Of a DNA stretch of 64,000 bases, positions 44,463 through 52,754 are shown piece by piece; positions within the stretch are counted from its first letter, which is position 1, and each line of letters opens with the position of its first letter. Both the position numbers and the translations under genes were made by a program. Source of the DNA: Bradyrhizobium sp. CB2312 (GTDB taxonomy: Bacteria > Pseudomonadota > Alphaproteobacteria > Rhizobiales > Xanthobacteraceae); the NCBI RefSeq assembly GCF_029714425.1, contig NZ_CP121668.1:5601501-5665500 (forward strand), written 5' to 3'. The notes under the pieces were generated by a model. It was given only the letters and a program-made list of their open reading frames with translations, searched no databases and was not told where the DNA came from.

Positions 44463-45326
44463 TCAGGCCGCCCTTCCCGTCAATCCCGTTGGCTTCACCA
44501 AGAGCACCAGCACCATCAGCACGAACACGACGGTGTTGGACGCCTCGGGGTAGAAATATTTGGTCAGCCCCTCGATCACACCGAGCGCAAAGCCGGTGAT
44601 GATGGAGCCCATGATCGATCCCATGCCGCCGATCACGACCACCGCGAACACGACGATGATGAGGTCGGCGCCCATCAGCGGCCGCACCTGGTTGATCGGC
44701 GCCGAAAGCACGCCGGCGAGCGCGGCAAGGCCGACGCCGAGACCATAGGTCAGCGTGATCATGCGCGGAACGTTGATGCCGAAAGCGCGTACCAGCGTCG
44801 GATTCTCGGTGGCGGCGCGCAGGTAGGCGCCGAGCCGCGTCTTCTCGATCAGGAACCAGGTCGCCAGACACACCACCAGCGAGAAAATGACCACCCAGCC
44901 GCGATAGACGGGCAAGAACATGAAGCCGAGATTCATGCCGCCCTTGAGCTGGTCCGGAATGGCGTAAGGCAGGCCGGAGGAGCCGAAATAGTTCTGGAAC
45001 ACGCCCTGCACGATCAGCGCGATGCCGAAGGTGAGGAGCAGGCCGTAGAGGTGATCGAGCCCGGTCAGCCATTGCAGCATGGTCCGTTCCAGGATCATGC
45101 CGAAGATGCCGACGATGATGGGGGCCAGCAGCAACGCCCACCAGTAATTGATGCCGCCGAGGTTGAGCAGGAAATAGGCGACGAAGGCGCCCATCATGTA
45201 GAGCGCGCCATGGGCGAAATTGATGATGTTGAGCATGCCGAAGATCACGGCAAGCCCGAGACTGAGCAGCGCGTAGAACGAGCCGTTGATCAGTCCCACC
45301 AGTAGCTGAGCGTAAAGAGCCTGCAT
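44463..45326 (-). CDS. livH: Branched-chain amino acid ABC permease LivH
   Basis: 287-residue permease with about eight membrane helices. LLVGLINGSFYALLSLGLAVIFGMLNIINFAHGALYMMGAF is the family N-terminus, and the EAA loop reads RAATENPTLVRAFGINVPRMITLTYGLGVGLAALAGVLSAP near residue 190. The C-terminal half ends with the usual GKEANTVVF-type EASNTVVFVLMVLVLLVKPTGL. It follows livK across a strong hairpin and precedes livM. Confidence 0.92.
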   Translation of the reverse strand: MQALYAQLLVGLINGSFYALLSLGLAVIFGMLNIINFAHGALYMMGAFVAYFLLNLGGINYWWALLLAPIIVGIFGMILERTMLQWLTGLDHLYGLLLTFGIALIVQGVFQNYFGSSGLPYAIPDQLKGGMNLGFMFLPVYRGWVVIFSLVVCLATWFLIEKTRLGAYLRAATENPTLVRAFGINVPRMITLTYGLGVGLAALAGVLSAPINQVRPLMGADLIIVVFAVVVIGGMGSIMGSIITGFALGVIEGLTKYFYPEASNTVVFVLMVLVLLVKPTGLTGRAA

Positions 45327-45364
45327 CGATCCCGCACCCGGTCCCTTCGGCGTTCCCTAGAGTT

Positions 45365-45389
45365 GCCCGCCGGCTCGAAGCCGGCGGGC
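45365..45389 (-). terminator. Hairpin between livK and livH
   Basis: GCCCGCCGGCT (45365-45375), loop CGA, exact complement to 45389: a perfect 11-bp GC stem 8 bases after the livK stop, with no T run. Most likely protects livK mRNA and sets its excess over the permease genes. Confidence 0.65.
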
Positions 45390-45397
45390 TGTTGGTC

Positions 45398-46621
45398 TTA
45401 CTTCTTGAGCAGCGCGCACTTGCTCTCGGAGAGCGGCGTGAAGGCCTGGTCGCCCGGCACCGTGCCAACCAGCTTGTAGAAGTCCCACGGTCCCTTGGAC
45501 TCCGAGGGCTTCTTCACCTCGAACAGATAGGCGTTGTGGATGGTGCGGCCGTTGGGCTGGATCTCGCCCTTGCCGAACAGATCGTCCTCGGTCGGCATCG
45601 ACTTCATCTTCTCGACGACCTTGACTCCGTCATGCGGATTGCCGCCGAGGGCTTCGAGGGCCTTGAGGTAGTGGCGCACGCCCGCATAGACGCCCGCCTG
45701 CACCATGGTCGGCGGAGCGTTGTTCTTCATCTTCTCCGAGAACCTCTTGGAGAAGGCGCGGGTCTTGTCGTCCATGTCCCAGTAGAAGGTCTCGGTGAAG
45801 TTGAGGCCTTGCGCGGTCTCGAGGCCGATCGCCTTGACGTCGGTGAGGAACAACAGCAGCGCCGCGAGCTTCTGGCCGCCCTTGACGATGCCGAATTCGG
45901 CCGCCTGCTTGATCGAGTTGGTGGTGTCGCCGCCGGCATTGGCAAGGCCGATGATCTTGGCCTTGGAGGCCTGCGCCTGCAGCAGGAAGGACGAGAAGTC
46001 CGGCGTGTTCAGCGGATGCTTGACGCCGCCGACGACCTTGCCGCCGTTGGCGGTGACCACCGCGGTGGTGTCGCGCTCGAGCGCCGCGCCGAAGGCGTAG
46101 TCCGCGGTCAGGAAGAACCAGCTGTCGCCCCCGGCCTTCACCAGCGCCTGGCCCGTGGTGTGGGCCAGCATGTAGGTATCGTAGGTCCAGTGCACGGTGT
46201 TGGGCGAGCACTGTGCGTTGGTGAGGTCCGAGGTCGCTGCGCCAGAGTTGATGTAGACGCCGTTCTTTTCCTTGATGACGTTATTGACCGCGAGCGCCAC
46301 GCCGGAATTCGGCACGTCGACGATGACGTCGACCTTGTCGACGTCGAACCACTGCCGCGCGATCGCGGTGCCGATGTCGGGCTTGTTCTGGTGATCGCCG
46401 GAGATGATGTCGATCTTCCAGCCCTTCGCCGCAAGACCAGAATCTTCAACGGCCATCTGCGCGGCGAGCGTCGAGCCGGGACCGCCGAGATCGGCGTAGA
46501 GGCCCGACTGATCGGACAGCGCGCCGATCTTGACGGTCTTGTCCTGCGCGAACGCGACGCCTGTTGCGGCGAAGGTGAGCGCGGTGGTCAGCAGCAATGA
46601 CGCAATCGACCTGGTCTTCAT
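45398..46621 (-). CDS. livK: Branched-chain amino acid binding protein LivK
   Basis: 407 residues from ATG 46621 (MKTRSIASLLL), with a signal peptide cleaved near VAFAQ (residue 24). Type I periplasmic binding fold: TVKIGALSDQSGLYADLGG, SGDHQNKPDIGTAIARQW, NSGVALAVNNV, FFLTADYAFGAALERDT, HPLNTPDFSSFLLQAQ. It captures Leu/Ile/Val or related amino acids for LivHMGF. It lies between livF and livH. Clear paralogue of the orphan binding protein at 30866-32092; the segment from KHPLNT to QLAALLL-like QKLAALLL is almost identical in the two. Confidence 0.93.
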   Translation of the reverse strand: MKTRSIASLLLTTALTFAATGVAFAQDKTVKIGALSDQSGLYADLGGPGSTLAAQMAVEDSGLAAKGWKIDIISGDHQNKPDIGTAIARQWFDVDKVDVIVDVPNSGVALAVNNVIKEKNGVYINSGAATSDLTNAQCSPNTVHWTYDTYMLAHTTGQALVKAGGDSWFFLTADYAFGAALERDTTAVVTANGGKVVGGVKHPLNTPDFSSFLLQAQASKAKIIGLANAGGDTTNSIKQAAEFGIVKGGQKLAALLLFLTDVKAIGLETAQGLNFTETFYWDMDDKTRAFSKRFSEKMKNNAPPTMVQAGVYAGVRHYLKALEALGGNPHDGVKVVEKMKSMPTEDDLFGKGEIQPNGRTIHNAYLFEVKKPSESKGPWDFYKLVGTVPGDQAFTPLSESKCALLKK

Positions 46622-46662
46622 GCAACGTTCCTTTTGAATTTTCTCTTTGGCCGTTCTTAGTT

Positions 46663-46736
46663 TGAGCACGATCGCTTCGGAAAACCGCTACACACTTTGT
46701 GCCAACGCGGCCCTGCCGGTCCTGATCATGCTCTAG
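46663..46736. repeat. Dispersed repeat between livF and livK
   Basis: TGAGCACGATCGCTTCGG, AAAACCGCTACACACTTTGT, a GC-rich spacer, then CCTGATCATGCTCTAG. It shares the AAAACCGCT(A/G)CACAC(T)TT core and the GATCATGC end with the repeat at 42617-42697. Its terminal CTAG supplies the TAG stop of livF. Confidence 0.7.
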
Positions 46737-47479
46737 ACACCGAGATAGGTGTGGAGCTTGTCCATGTTGGCGGCAAGCTCCGAATTGGAAAATCCGTCAA
46801 TGATCTTGCCGTGTTCGACCACGTAGTAGCGGTCGGCGACGGTGGAAGCGAAGCGGAAGTTCTGCTCGACGAGGAGGATCGTGAAGCCCTCCTTCTTGAG
46901 CCGCGCAATGGTGTGACCGATCTGCTGGATGATGACGGGCGCAAGACCTTCGGTCGGCTCGTCCAGCATCAGGAAGCTCGCGCCGGTGCGCAGGATGCGC
47001 GCGATCGCCAGCATCTGCTGCTCGCCGCCGGACAGCTTGGTGCCCTGGCTGTTCAGCCGTTCCTTCAGGTTCGGGAACAGATCGAAGATCTGATCGAGCG
47101 GCAGTCCGCCCGCGCGGACCACCGGCGGCAGCAGCAAATTCTCGCGCACGTCGAGGCTGGAGAAGATCCCCCGCTCTTCCGGACAGAACGCGATGCCCAT
47201 GCGGGCGATCTTGTCGGAGGTCGCGCGGATGATGTCCTGGTTGTTGAACTTCACCGAGCCGGTCCGCTTGCCGATGATGCCCATGATCGACTTCAGCGTG
47301 GTGGTCTTGCCGGCGCCATTGCGCCCGAGCAGGGTGACGACCTCGCCTGCATTCACGTCGAAGTTGATCCCGTGCAGGATGTGGGACTCGCCGTACCAGG
47401 CCTCGAGGTTGCGGACCTGAAGGATGTTGCCGCCGGTGGCGGCCTTCGCGGGAGCTTCGGCCATCGCAGTCTCAGGCAT
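46733..47479 (-). CDS. livF: Branched-chain amino acid ABC ATPase LivF
   Basis: 248-residue ATPase. Walker A LGRNGAGKTTTLKSIMGI near residue 55, Q-loop CPEERGIFSSLDVREN (the LivF pattern), signature LSGGEQQMLAIARILRTG, Walker B FLMLDEPTEGLAP, switch LLVEQNFRFA. The N-terminal 20 residues (MPETAMAEAPAKAATG) are a variable extension. Its start overlaps the livG stop by 8 bases. The stop codon lies in a dispersed repeat, but the last residues (KLHTYLGV) match a normal LivF end. Confidence 0.93.
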   Translation of the reverse strand: MPETAMAEAPAKAATGGNILQVRNLEAWYGESHILHGINFDVNAGEVVTLLGRNGAGKTTTLKSIMGIIGKRTGSVKFNNQDIIRATSDKIARMGIAFCPEERGIFSSLDVRENLLLPPVVRAGGLPLDQIFDLFPNLKERLNSQGTKLSGGEQQMLAIARILRTGASFLMLDEPTEGLAPVIIQQIGHTIARLKKEGFTILLVEQNFRFASTVADRYYVVEHGKIIDGFSNSELAANMDKLHTYLGV

Positions 47480-48227
47480 GACCGGCTCCCAGATAGGCTT
47501 CCTTGACGCGCTCGTCTTTGGTGAGCTCTGCGTAATGCCCCTGCGCCAGCACCTGCCCGCGCGTCAGCACGGTGATGATGTCGGAGAGATTGGCGACGAC
47601 GCTCAAATTATGCTCGACCATCAGGATGGTGTATTTCGCGGAGATGCGCTTGATCAGCGCCGCGATTTTGTCGATGTCCTCGTGGCCCATGCCGGCCATC
47701 GGCTCGTCCAGCAGCATCATCTCAGGGTCGAGCGCGAGCGTGGTTGCGATCTCAAGTGCGCGCTTGCGCCCGTAGGGCATCTCGACCGCGGGCGTGTTGG
47801 CAAACTCGCTGAGGCCGACATCGTTCAACAGCTCGCGTGCGCGATCGTTGAAGCGGTTGAGCACGGACTTCGAGCGCCAGAAGTCGAACGAGGAGCCGTG
47901 CTGGCGCTGGAGCGCGACACGGACGTTTTCCAGCGCGGTGAGATGCGGAAACACCGCCGAGATCTGGAACGAACGAACGAGACCCATGCGGGCCACGTCG
48001 GCCGGCGCCATCGCGGTGATGTCCTGGCCCTTGTACAGGATTTTCCCGGCAGACGGTTTCAGGAACTTGGTCAAAAGATTGAAGCACGTCGTCTTGCCGG
48101 CACCGTTCGGGCCGATCAGCGCGTGAATGCTCCCACGGCGGACTTTGAGCGCAACGTCGCGGACGGCGAAGAAACCCGCGAACTCCTTGGTCAAGCCTTC
48201 CGTTTCGAGAATGAACTCATCGGCCAA
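47472..48227 (-). CDS. livG: Branched-chain amino acid ABC ATPase LivG
   Basis: 251-residue ATPase and first gene of the liv operon. Walker A IGPNGAGKTTCFNLLTKFLKP near residue 35, the LivG pattern GLVRSFQISAVFPHLTALENV, signature LPYGRKRALEIATTLALDPE (MPYGRKR, the LivG variant of LSGGQ), Walker B MMLLDEPMAGMGHEDI, switch LMVEHNLSVVANLSD. The start is a TTG at 48227 preceded by GGGGGA. A partial overlap with livF suggests coupled translation. Confidence 0.93.
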   Translation of the reverse strand: MADEFILETEGLTKEFAGFFAVRDVALKVRRGSIHALIGPNGAGKTTCFNLLTKFLKPSAGKILYKGQDITAMAPADVARMGLVRSFQISAVFPHLTALENVRVALQRQHGSSFDFWRSKSVLNRFNDRARELLNDVGLSEFANTPAVEMPYGRKRALEIATTLALDPEMMLLDEPMAGMGHEDIDKIAALIKRISAKYTILMVEHNLSVVANLSDIITVLTRGQVLAQGHYAELTKDERVKEAYLGAGHA

Positions 48228-48539
48228 ACAGATTTCCCCCTACCCGCACGACGCGCTGGCCGCGCGTGGCTGTCCTTGTTTACTTCGGCTTTCCGGAGGC
48301 CTTGGAGCCTGTCCCGGAACGCCGCCTCCGGGCGCGGAATATGCCGGAGGTGACGGGGGTTAGGCAAGGCGGAAAGCTGAGCAGATCAGGCCTCCGGCTG
48401 GGATACAAATGCTCCCTTAGTCGGAGACGTTTTGATGTCGCCTGCCTGGCCTCCCGGTTCGCGAAAGCTCCGGTCATCAAGCCGTCGTTAACGGTCTTTC
48501 GTTCCCCGCACCAGCCTTCATAGAAAATTTTCCCGCAAC
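48228..48539. other. Divergent promoter region of liv and a PAS-type gene
   Basis: 312 bases between divergent starts. It should hold promoters for both directions. I see GC-rich imperfect hairpins (around 48290-48360) but no recognisable operator, RNA gene or long repeat. Confidence 0.3.
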
Positions 48540-49223
48540 ATGGATCATGTGCGGGTTTTACATGCCAGGAATATTGTTTTGGATTTCGCAAGCGCCGCTC
48601 CCTCCGTCGTCAAGTCGATCCGGCAGCGTGATCTCCTGAACACGTGGCTGCGACTTTATGCGCGCGAGCAGATGGTGCCGGCGATCTGGGAGTATCAGCC
48701 GGCAAGACTCGAGGATGAGCTGTCGGATCTCATTTATTACACGGTGGACACCTCAGCTCCGACGCCGCGGCTGACCATCCAGAGCGAAGGCACTCGCATC
48801 TCGCGCGCGTACGGACATACCGGCAAGGGCGTTCTGCTCGACGACTATATCGGGCCACGACTCGTGCCGTTCGTGATGCCGATCTATTACGAATGCGTCG
48901 CGCGCGGACTTCCGGTCTACAGCGTTGCTGAGGTCGACGACATCTACGGCCGCGTCGTAGCCTATGAGCGCCTGCTGCTGCCGTTCCAGACCGACGGCAA
49001 GATCTGCCACGTCATCGCCTCGCTCAAGACCTTCTGCGAGGACGGCGGCTTCGAGATCAAGAATCTGATGCGCGGAAATGACGCGCTGCCACGCCCGAAG
49101 CTGCGCGCGGTGATCGACTGCGACCTGTTTCATCGTGCCCCCGGCCGCATTGCGGCGGCCGACGTGGTCGAGCTCGTCGATCAGCCCGGCGTCACCACCA
49201 CCGAGATCATCGAGCTGAACTGA
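48540..49223 (+). CDS. PAS-like (PAS_5 type) hypothetical protein
   Basis: 227 residues, soluble. IRQRDLLNTWLRLYAREQMVPAIWEY near residues 27-52, DELSDLIYYTVDT, PRLTIQSEGTRISRAYGHTGKGVLLDDYIGP, IYYECVARGLPVYSVAEVDDIYGRVVAYERLLLPF are the features of the PAS_5 domain proteins common in Bradyrhizobium and other alphaproteobacteria, whose ligand and output are not known. The ATG at 48540 is the best start; Shine-Dalgarno not evident. Stands alone and is divergent from livG. Confidence 0.7.
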   Translation: MDHVRVLHARNIVLDFASAAPSVVKSIRQRDLLNTWLRLYAREQMVPAIWEYQPARLEDELSDLIYYTVDTSAPTPRLTIQSEGTRISRAYGHTGKGVLLDDYIGPRLVPFVMPIYYECVARGLPVYSVAEVDDIYGRVVAYERLLLPFQTDGKICHVIASLKTFCEDGGFEIKNLMRGNDALPRPKLRAVIDCDLFHRAPGRIAAADVVELVDQPGVTTTEIIELN

Positions 49224-49247
49224 CGTCCAGCGAGATCGGGCATCGAC

Positions 49248-49601
49248 CTATTTGGTCTTGACGTCCTTGGCATAGATATCCGGCTTGAAGCCGACCAGCA
49301 GCTTGCCGCCGATCTCCAGCACCGGTCGCTTGATCATCGATGGTTGCGCCAGCATCAACGCCAGCGCCTTCTTCTCGGTGAGACCTTCCTTGTCGGCATC
49401 GAGCAACTTCTTGAAAGTCGTGCCGGCGCGATTGAGCAGCGTCTCCCAGCCGACCTTGTCGCTCCACTGCTTGAGCTTGTCCTTCTCGACGCCCGCCGCC
49501 TTGTAGTCGTGGAATTCATACGCGACGCCATGGGTGTCGAGCCAGGCGCGCGCCTTCTTCATGGTGTCGCAGTTCTTGATGCCGTAGATGATGTTGGGCA
49601 A
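49248..49601 (-). CDS. ArsC/Spx family thioredoxin-fold protein
   Basis: 117 residues. IYGIKNCDTMKKARAWLDTHG has the redox Cys of the ArsC/Spx/YffB family near residue 10; the YKAAGVEKDKLKQWSDKVGWETLLNR segment and QPSMIKRPVLEIGGKLLVGF with the conserved Arg near residue 95 follow. The closest subgroup by layout is YffB, a glutathione-linked reductase-like protein, rather than an arsenate reductase. The likely start is TTG 49601, preceded by GGGGGA; no ATG is available and the longer open frame upstream is not family-like. Confidence 0.8.
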   Translation of the reverse strand: MPNIIYGIKNCDTMKKARAWLDTHGVAYEFHDYKAAGVEKDKLKQWSDKVGWETLLNRAGTTFKKLLDADKEGLTEKKALALMLAQPSMIKRPVLEIGGKLLVGFKPDIYAKDVKTK

Positions 49602-49704
49602 GACGTCCCCCGCGCACGCGTCATATCGTGACCACGGCGTTGTACGAAACTCCGCGTCGCGCCACAATATTGCGAACGATGCCAACTCTCCGAACGGACA
49701 GATT

Positions 49705-50076
49705 ATGCACGTCACCCACGATCCCGCAGCCGCGGCCTCGCCGACCATCGACTTCAACGCCTTCCTCGCGGTCGACATCCGTGTCGGCACCATCGTCGAC
49801 GCAAAGCCGTTCCCGGAGGCGCGCAAGCCGGCCTTTCGGCTGTGGATCGATTTCGGACCTGTGATTGGCGTGCGCAAGAGTTCGGCACAGATCACCGAAA
49901 ACCACCCGCTCGAGACGCTGGTCGGACAACAGGTCGCAGCCGTCGTCAATTTCCCGCCGCGCCAGATCGGGCCGGTCGTCTCCGAAGTGCTGACGCTCGG
50001 CTTCCCTGATGCCGACGGCAAGGTGGTGCTGGTGCAGCCGAGCAAGCCGGTGCCGAACGGCGGGCGGCTGTTCTAG
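49705..50076 (+). CDS. csaA: CsaA, tRNA-binding-domain chaperone
   Basis: 123 residues. After a 15-residue variable start, FNAFLAVDIRVGTIVDAKPFPEARKPAFRLWIDFG is the EMAP-II-like OB fold of CsaA, followed by GVRKSSAQIT, VGQQVAAVVNFPPRQIG and SEVLTLGF. CsaA dimers bind tRNA and have export-related chaperone activity in Bacillus. The ATG at 49705 gives the expected length. Monocistronic, divergent from the ArsC/Spx-like gene. Confidence 0.9.
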   Translation: MHVTHDPAAAASPTIDFNAFLAVDIRVGTIVDAKPFPEARKPAFRLWIDFGPVIGVRKSSAQITENHPLETLVGQQVAAVVNFPPRQIGPVVSEVLTLGFPDADGKVVLVQPSKPVPNGGRLF

Positions 50077-50193
50077 CGGCGCAGTCGGGCCAGGCCGTCA
50101 CCTCTCCGGGCGCGTTCGCAACCGAATAATCCTCCTCCTTTCCCGGCTCTGGCGGGCCGGACTTGACCAAAATGCGTTTTCACATTAAAAATG

Positions 50194-50271
50194 ACTGACT
50201 GATCGTTTTTTATTCTGATCGGCCATTTCGGAGTGCCTCTCGCCGACAGCGAAGACGATCAATCAGTCAGT
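50194..50271. promoter_or_regulatory. Inverted TetR half-sites upstream of the regulator gene
   Basis: ACTGACTGATCG (50194-50205) is repeated in inverted orientation as CGATCAATCAGTCAGT (50256-50271), with 50 bases between. The ACTGACTGAT element is typical of half-operators of TetR-type regulators. The right copy ends 16 bases before the regulator ATG. A pair this far apart suggests looping or two separate sites. Confidence 0.55.
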
Positions 50272-50287
50272 TATTTACGGACGCAAT

Positions 50288-50920
50288 ATGCCCAAGATCA
50301 GCGACAAGCAGCGCGAAGGCCGGCGGCAGCAGATTCTGGAAGCCGCGCTCGCCTGCTTCGCCGAGGACGGTTTCCACCAGACCGGCATGGCCGACATCGT
50401 GAAGCGGTCGGGGCTGAGCCACGGCGCGGTCTACCTCTACTTCCAGAGCAAGGACGATCTGATCGAGGCGCTCGCCGACGACCGGCATCGCCGCGAGGCC
50501 GTGCTCAACTCGGTCGCGCAAGGATCGGGCGATCCGATCGAAGGCCTGCAGGCGCTGGTCCGCGTCTACGCGCAATGGCTCACCGACCCTGCCGGTGAAG
50601 CGCGGCGACGCGTCGGCATCCATGGCTGGGCCGAAGCGCTGCGCAACCGCCGCGTCCGCACCAGCGTCGTCGAAGGCATCGACATGCCGCGTGCCCTGAT
50701 CGTGGCACTGGTCGAACGCGGCCAGCACGACGGGCTGATCAAGCGCGACCTCGGCGCCGATGCGATCGCGCGTGTGCTGATCGCGATCTTCCAGGGTTTT
50801 GTGCTGCAGAAGTGCTGGGGCGAGGATTTTGACGTCGAGGCCTGCATGGCGGCCGTCGGTGGCGTGATCGATGGCTTCCGCACGACGAAGCCGGACGTCA
50901 AGCGACGAACCAGGACATGA
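50288..50920 (+). CDS. TetR/AcrR family transcriptional regulator
   Basis: 210 residues. N-terminal HTH: RQQILEAALACFAEDGFHQTGMADIVKRSGLSHGAVYLYFQSKDDLIEALA over residues 15-65, a textbook TetR domain. C-terminal domain is of the AcrR-C type (about residues 80-195) with no clear ligand signature. It is followed after 3 bases by a TauE/SafE exporter, its probable target, and preceded by inverted half-sites, so autoregulation and control of export are likely. Effector unknown. Confidence 0.88.
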   Translation: MPKISDKQREGRRQQILEAALACFAEDGFHQTGMADIVKRSGLSHGAVYLYFQSKDDLIEALADDRHRREAVLNSVAQGSGDPIEGLQALVRVYAQWLTDPAGEARRRVGIHGWAEALRNRRVRTSVVEGIDMPRALIVALVERGQHDGLIKRDLGADAIARVLIAIFQGFVLQKCWGEDFDVEACMAAVGGVIDGFRTTKPDVKRRTRT

Positions 50921-50923
50921 ACG

Positions 50924-51706
50924 ATGCCCTGGATTCATGAGCTCCTCGCCGGCGCTGGCGTCGGTCTGGTCGCAGGGCTGGCATCGGGTTTCACAGGCAC
51001 TAGCCCGGGTGGCGGCCTCGTGATCTTCTCCGTGCTGCTGCTCGGGGCCGAGCAACACGTTGCCCAAGGCACATCGCTGATCACGCAAATCCCCCCAACC
51101 GGCCTCGCCGGCGCGCGCCGCTACTGGCAGAGCGGCAATCGCAGTCCGCTGCAATGGATCATCTGGATCGGCATTGGATTTCTCGTCGGTGGCGTCGGCG
51201 GCGGCTATGCCGCGGCGTCGGTTTCGGACTCCGTTCTGCAATGGACTTACGTGGTCTATCTCGTTGCATTGATCGCGCTTCTGATCCTGCGCCGCGAGCG
51301 CAAGAACGACAGCATCAAGGCCCGTGACCACGACGAACTGCCCCGGCTCCCACTGCTCCTCATCGGCATGCTCGCCGGATTTTCCTCCGGCTTCATGGGC
51401 ATCGGCGGCGGGCTCGCGATTACCGTCGGCCTCGCCGCGGGCCTGCGCGTGCCGCAACATCAGGCGCAACTTGTCAGCCTGATTTTCTCGGTGATCCCGA
51501 CCAACATTCCGGCGGCCTGGATCTACTGGAGCAAAGGGGCGATGGTCGGCTGGCCGGCCATCATCGGCATCGTCGCCGGCCTGTGGATCGGCACCGACCT
51601 CGGCGCGCGCATGGCCAACGGCGTCCGCAAATCGGCGCTGCGCCGGGCCATGATCGCCCTCGTCTCGCTGATGGCGTTCTACATGACGTACAAGGCGCTG
51701 GGCTGA
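50924..51706 (+). CDS. TauE/SafE family membrane exporter
   Basis: 260 residues, about eight hydrophobic segments. The two glycine-rich repeats are visible: GVGLVAGLASGFTGTSPGGGLVIFSVLLL (residues 12-40) and IGMLAGFSSGFMGIGGGLAITVGLAAGL (residues 145-172), the second with the FxGxGGG signature. Family members export sulfite, sulfonates or other organic anions. It is directly downstream of a TetR gene. It differs in subgroup from the TauE/SafE protein at 20592-21344. Confidence 0.85.
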   Translation: MPWIHELLAGAGVGLVAGLASGFTGTSPGGGLVIFSVLLLGAEQHVAQGTSLITQIPPTGLAGARRYWQSGNRSPLQWIIWIGIGFLVGGVGGGYAAASVSDSVLQWTYVVYLVALIALLILRRERKNDSIKARDHDELPRLPLLLIGMLAGFSSGFMGIGGGLAITVGLAAGLRVPQHQAQLVSLIFSVIPTNIPAAWIYWSKGAMVGWPAIIGIVAGLWIGTDLGARMANGVRKSALRRAMIALVSLMAFYMTYKALG

Positions 51707-51708
51707 TC

Positions 51709-52413
51709 TTACGGCCGCTTCGGAATGTTCAGCCCGCGCTCCACCGCCGGGCGCGCCAGCCCGCGTTCGAGCCAGGCACCGACCGACTTGAATTGATTGA
51801 ACTCGACGAGATCGCCGGCGCCGTAGAAGCCGATGAGATTGCGTACCCAGCCGAGCATCGAGATGTCGGCGATGGTGTAGTCGTCGTCCATGAACCATTG
51901 CCGGCCGGAGAGATGCGTCTCCATCACGCCAAGCAGACGCTTGGCTTCGCCGACGTAACGATCGCGCGGCCGCTTGTCCTCAAAATCCTTGCCGGCGAAT
52001 TTGTGGAAGAAGCCGACCTGGCCGAACATCGGGCCGATGCCGCCCATCTGAAAATGCACCCACTGGATGGTCTGGTAGCGGCGCGCGGCGTCCTCCGGCA
52101 GCAGTTTGCCGGTCTTCTCCGCGAGATATTGCAGGATGACACCGGACTCGAACAGCGGCAGCGGCCTGCCACCGGGACCATTGGGATCGAGGATCGCAGG
52201 GATCTTGCCGTTCGGATTGAGCGATCGAAACTCTGCCGTCGTCTGATCGTCCTTGCCGAAATCGACGAGATGGACTTCGTAAGGCAGCCCGATCTCCTCG
52301 AGCATGATCGAGACCTTGACGCCGTTCGGCGTCGGCAGCGAATAGAGCTGAAGCAACTCGGGGTGCTTCGCAGGCCAACGCTTGGTGATGGGAAAGGCGG
52401 ACAGATCGGACAT
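51709..52413 (-). CDS. Glutathione S-transferase, nu-class (YfcG/YghU) type
   Basis: 234 residues. N-terminal thioredoxin-fold domain with LYSLPTPNGVKVSIMLEEIGLPYEVHLVDF near residues 23-52, where TPNG is the YghU/YfcG (nu-class) motif; FRSLNPNGKIPAILDP and LFESGVILQYLAEKTG provide the glutathione contacts. The C-terminal helical domain includes MDDDYTIADISMLGWVRNL. Nu-class enzymes show disulfide reductase activity with glutathione. Convergent with the exporter gene, only 2 bases apart. Confidence 0.9.
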   Translation of the reverse strand: MSDLSAFPITKRWPAKHPELLQLYSLPTPNGVKVSIMLEEIGLPYEVHLVDFGKDDQTTAEFRSLNPNGKIPAILDPNGPGGRPLPLFESGVILQYLAEKTGKLLPEDAARRYQTIQWVHFQMGGIGPMFGQVGFFHKFAGKDFEDKRPRDRYVGEAKRLLGVMETHLSGRQWFMDDDYTIADISMLGWVRNLIGFYGAGDLVEFNQFKSVGAWLERGLARPAVERGLNIPKRP

Positions 52414-52492
52414 CGGGACCCCGGTGCGTTCGTGAGACGCCGCCTAATCTAGGCGAGCCGGCGAACGGCGCAAGGCCGGGCAGTTGGCCGGA

Positions 52493-52636
52493 TCACAATG
52501 GCCGCAGCAAATGGCTGGTGGCGTACACCACGTCGTGCTGTGCGCGCCGCTCGATGAAGAGCTGCCCGGTGACGAGGAGCGCCCCGGTGAAGACGAGCGC
52601 GAGCATCGCGGTCGCGAATTGACTGGCATCATTCAT
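52493..52636 (-). CDS. Small single-pass membrane protein (47 aa)
   Basis: 47 residues from ATG 52636: a short polar start (MNDASQFA), one hydrophobic segment (TAMLALVFTGALLVTGQLFI) and a basic, His-containing cytoplasmic or periplasmic end (ERRAQHDVVYATSHLLRPL). The Shine-Dalgarno is weak (GGAG about 12 bases upstream). Resembles small rhizobial membrane proteins; function unknown. It lies in the gap between the GST gene and the DUF429 gene. Confidence 0.45.
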   Translation of the reverse strand: MNDASQFATAMLALVFTGALLVTGQLFIERRAQHDVVYATSHLLRPL

Positions 52637-52754
52637 CGCGAGGAATTCTCCGTGATCGGTTCGCACGGGGAACGCGGTCCGACCACCGGCAGTTCCTATA
52701 TACGTCAAATAAATTGCCGCTTTTTCCCGATTTATGATGGCGCCGCGAACCGCC

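Noticed and set aside
49248..49601. Arsenate reductase (arsC)
   Set aside because: No arsenic genes are nearby and the sequence pattern fits the YffB/Spx-like subgroup better.
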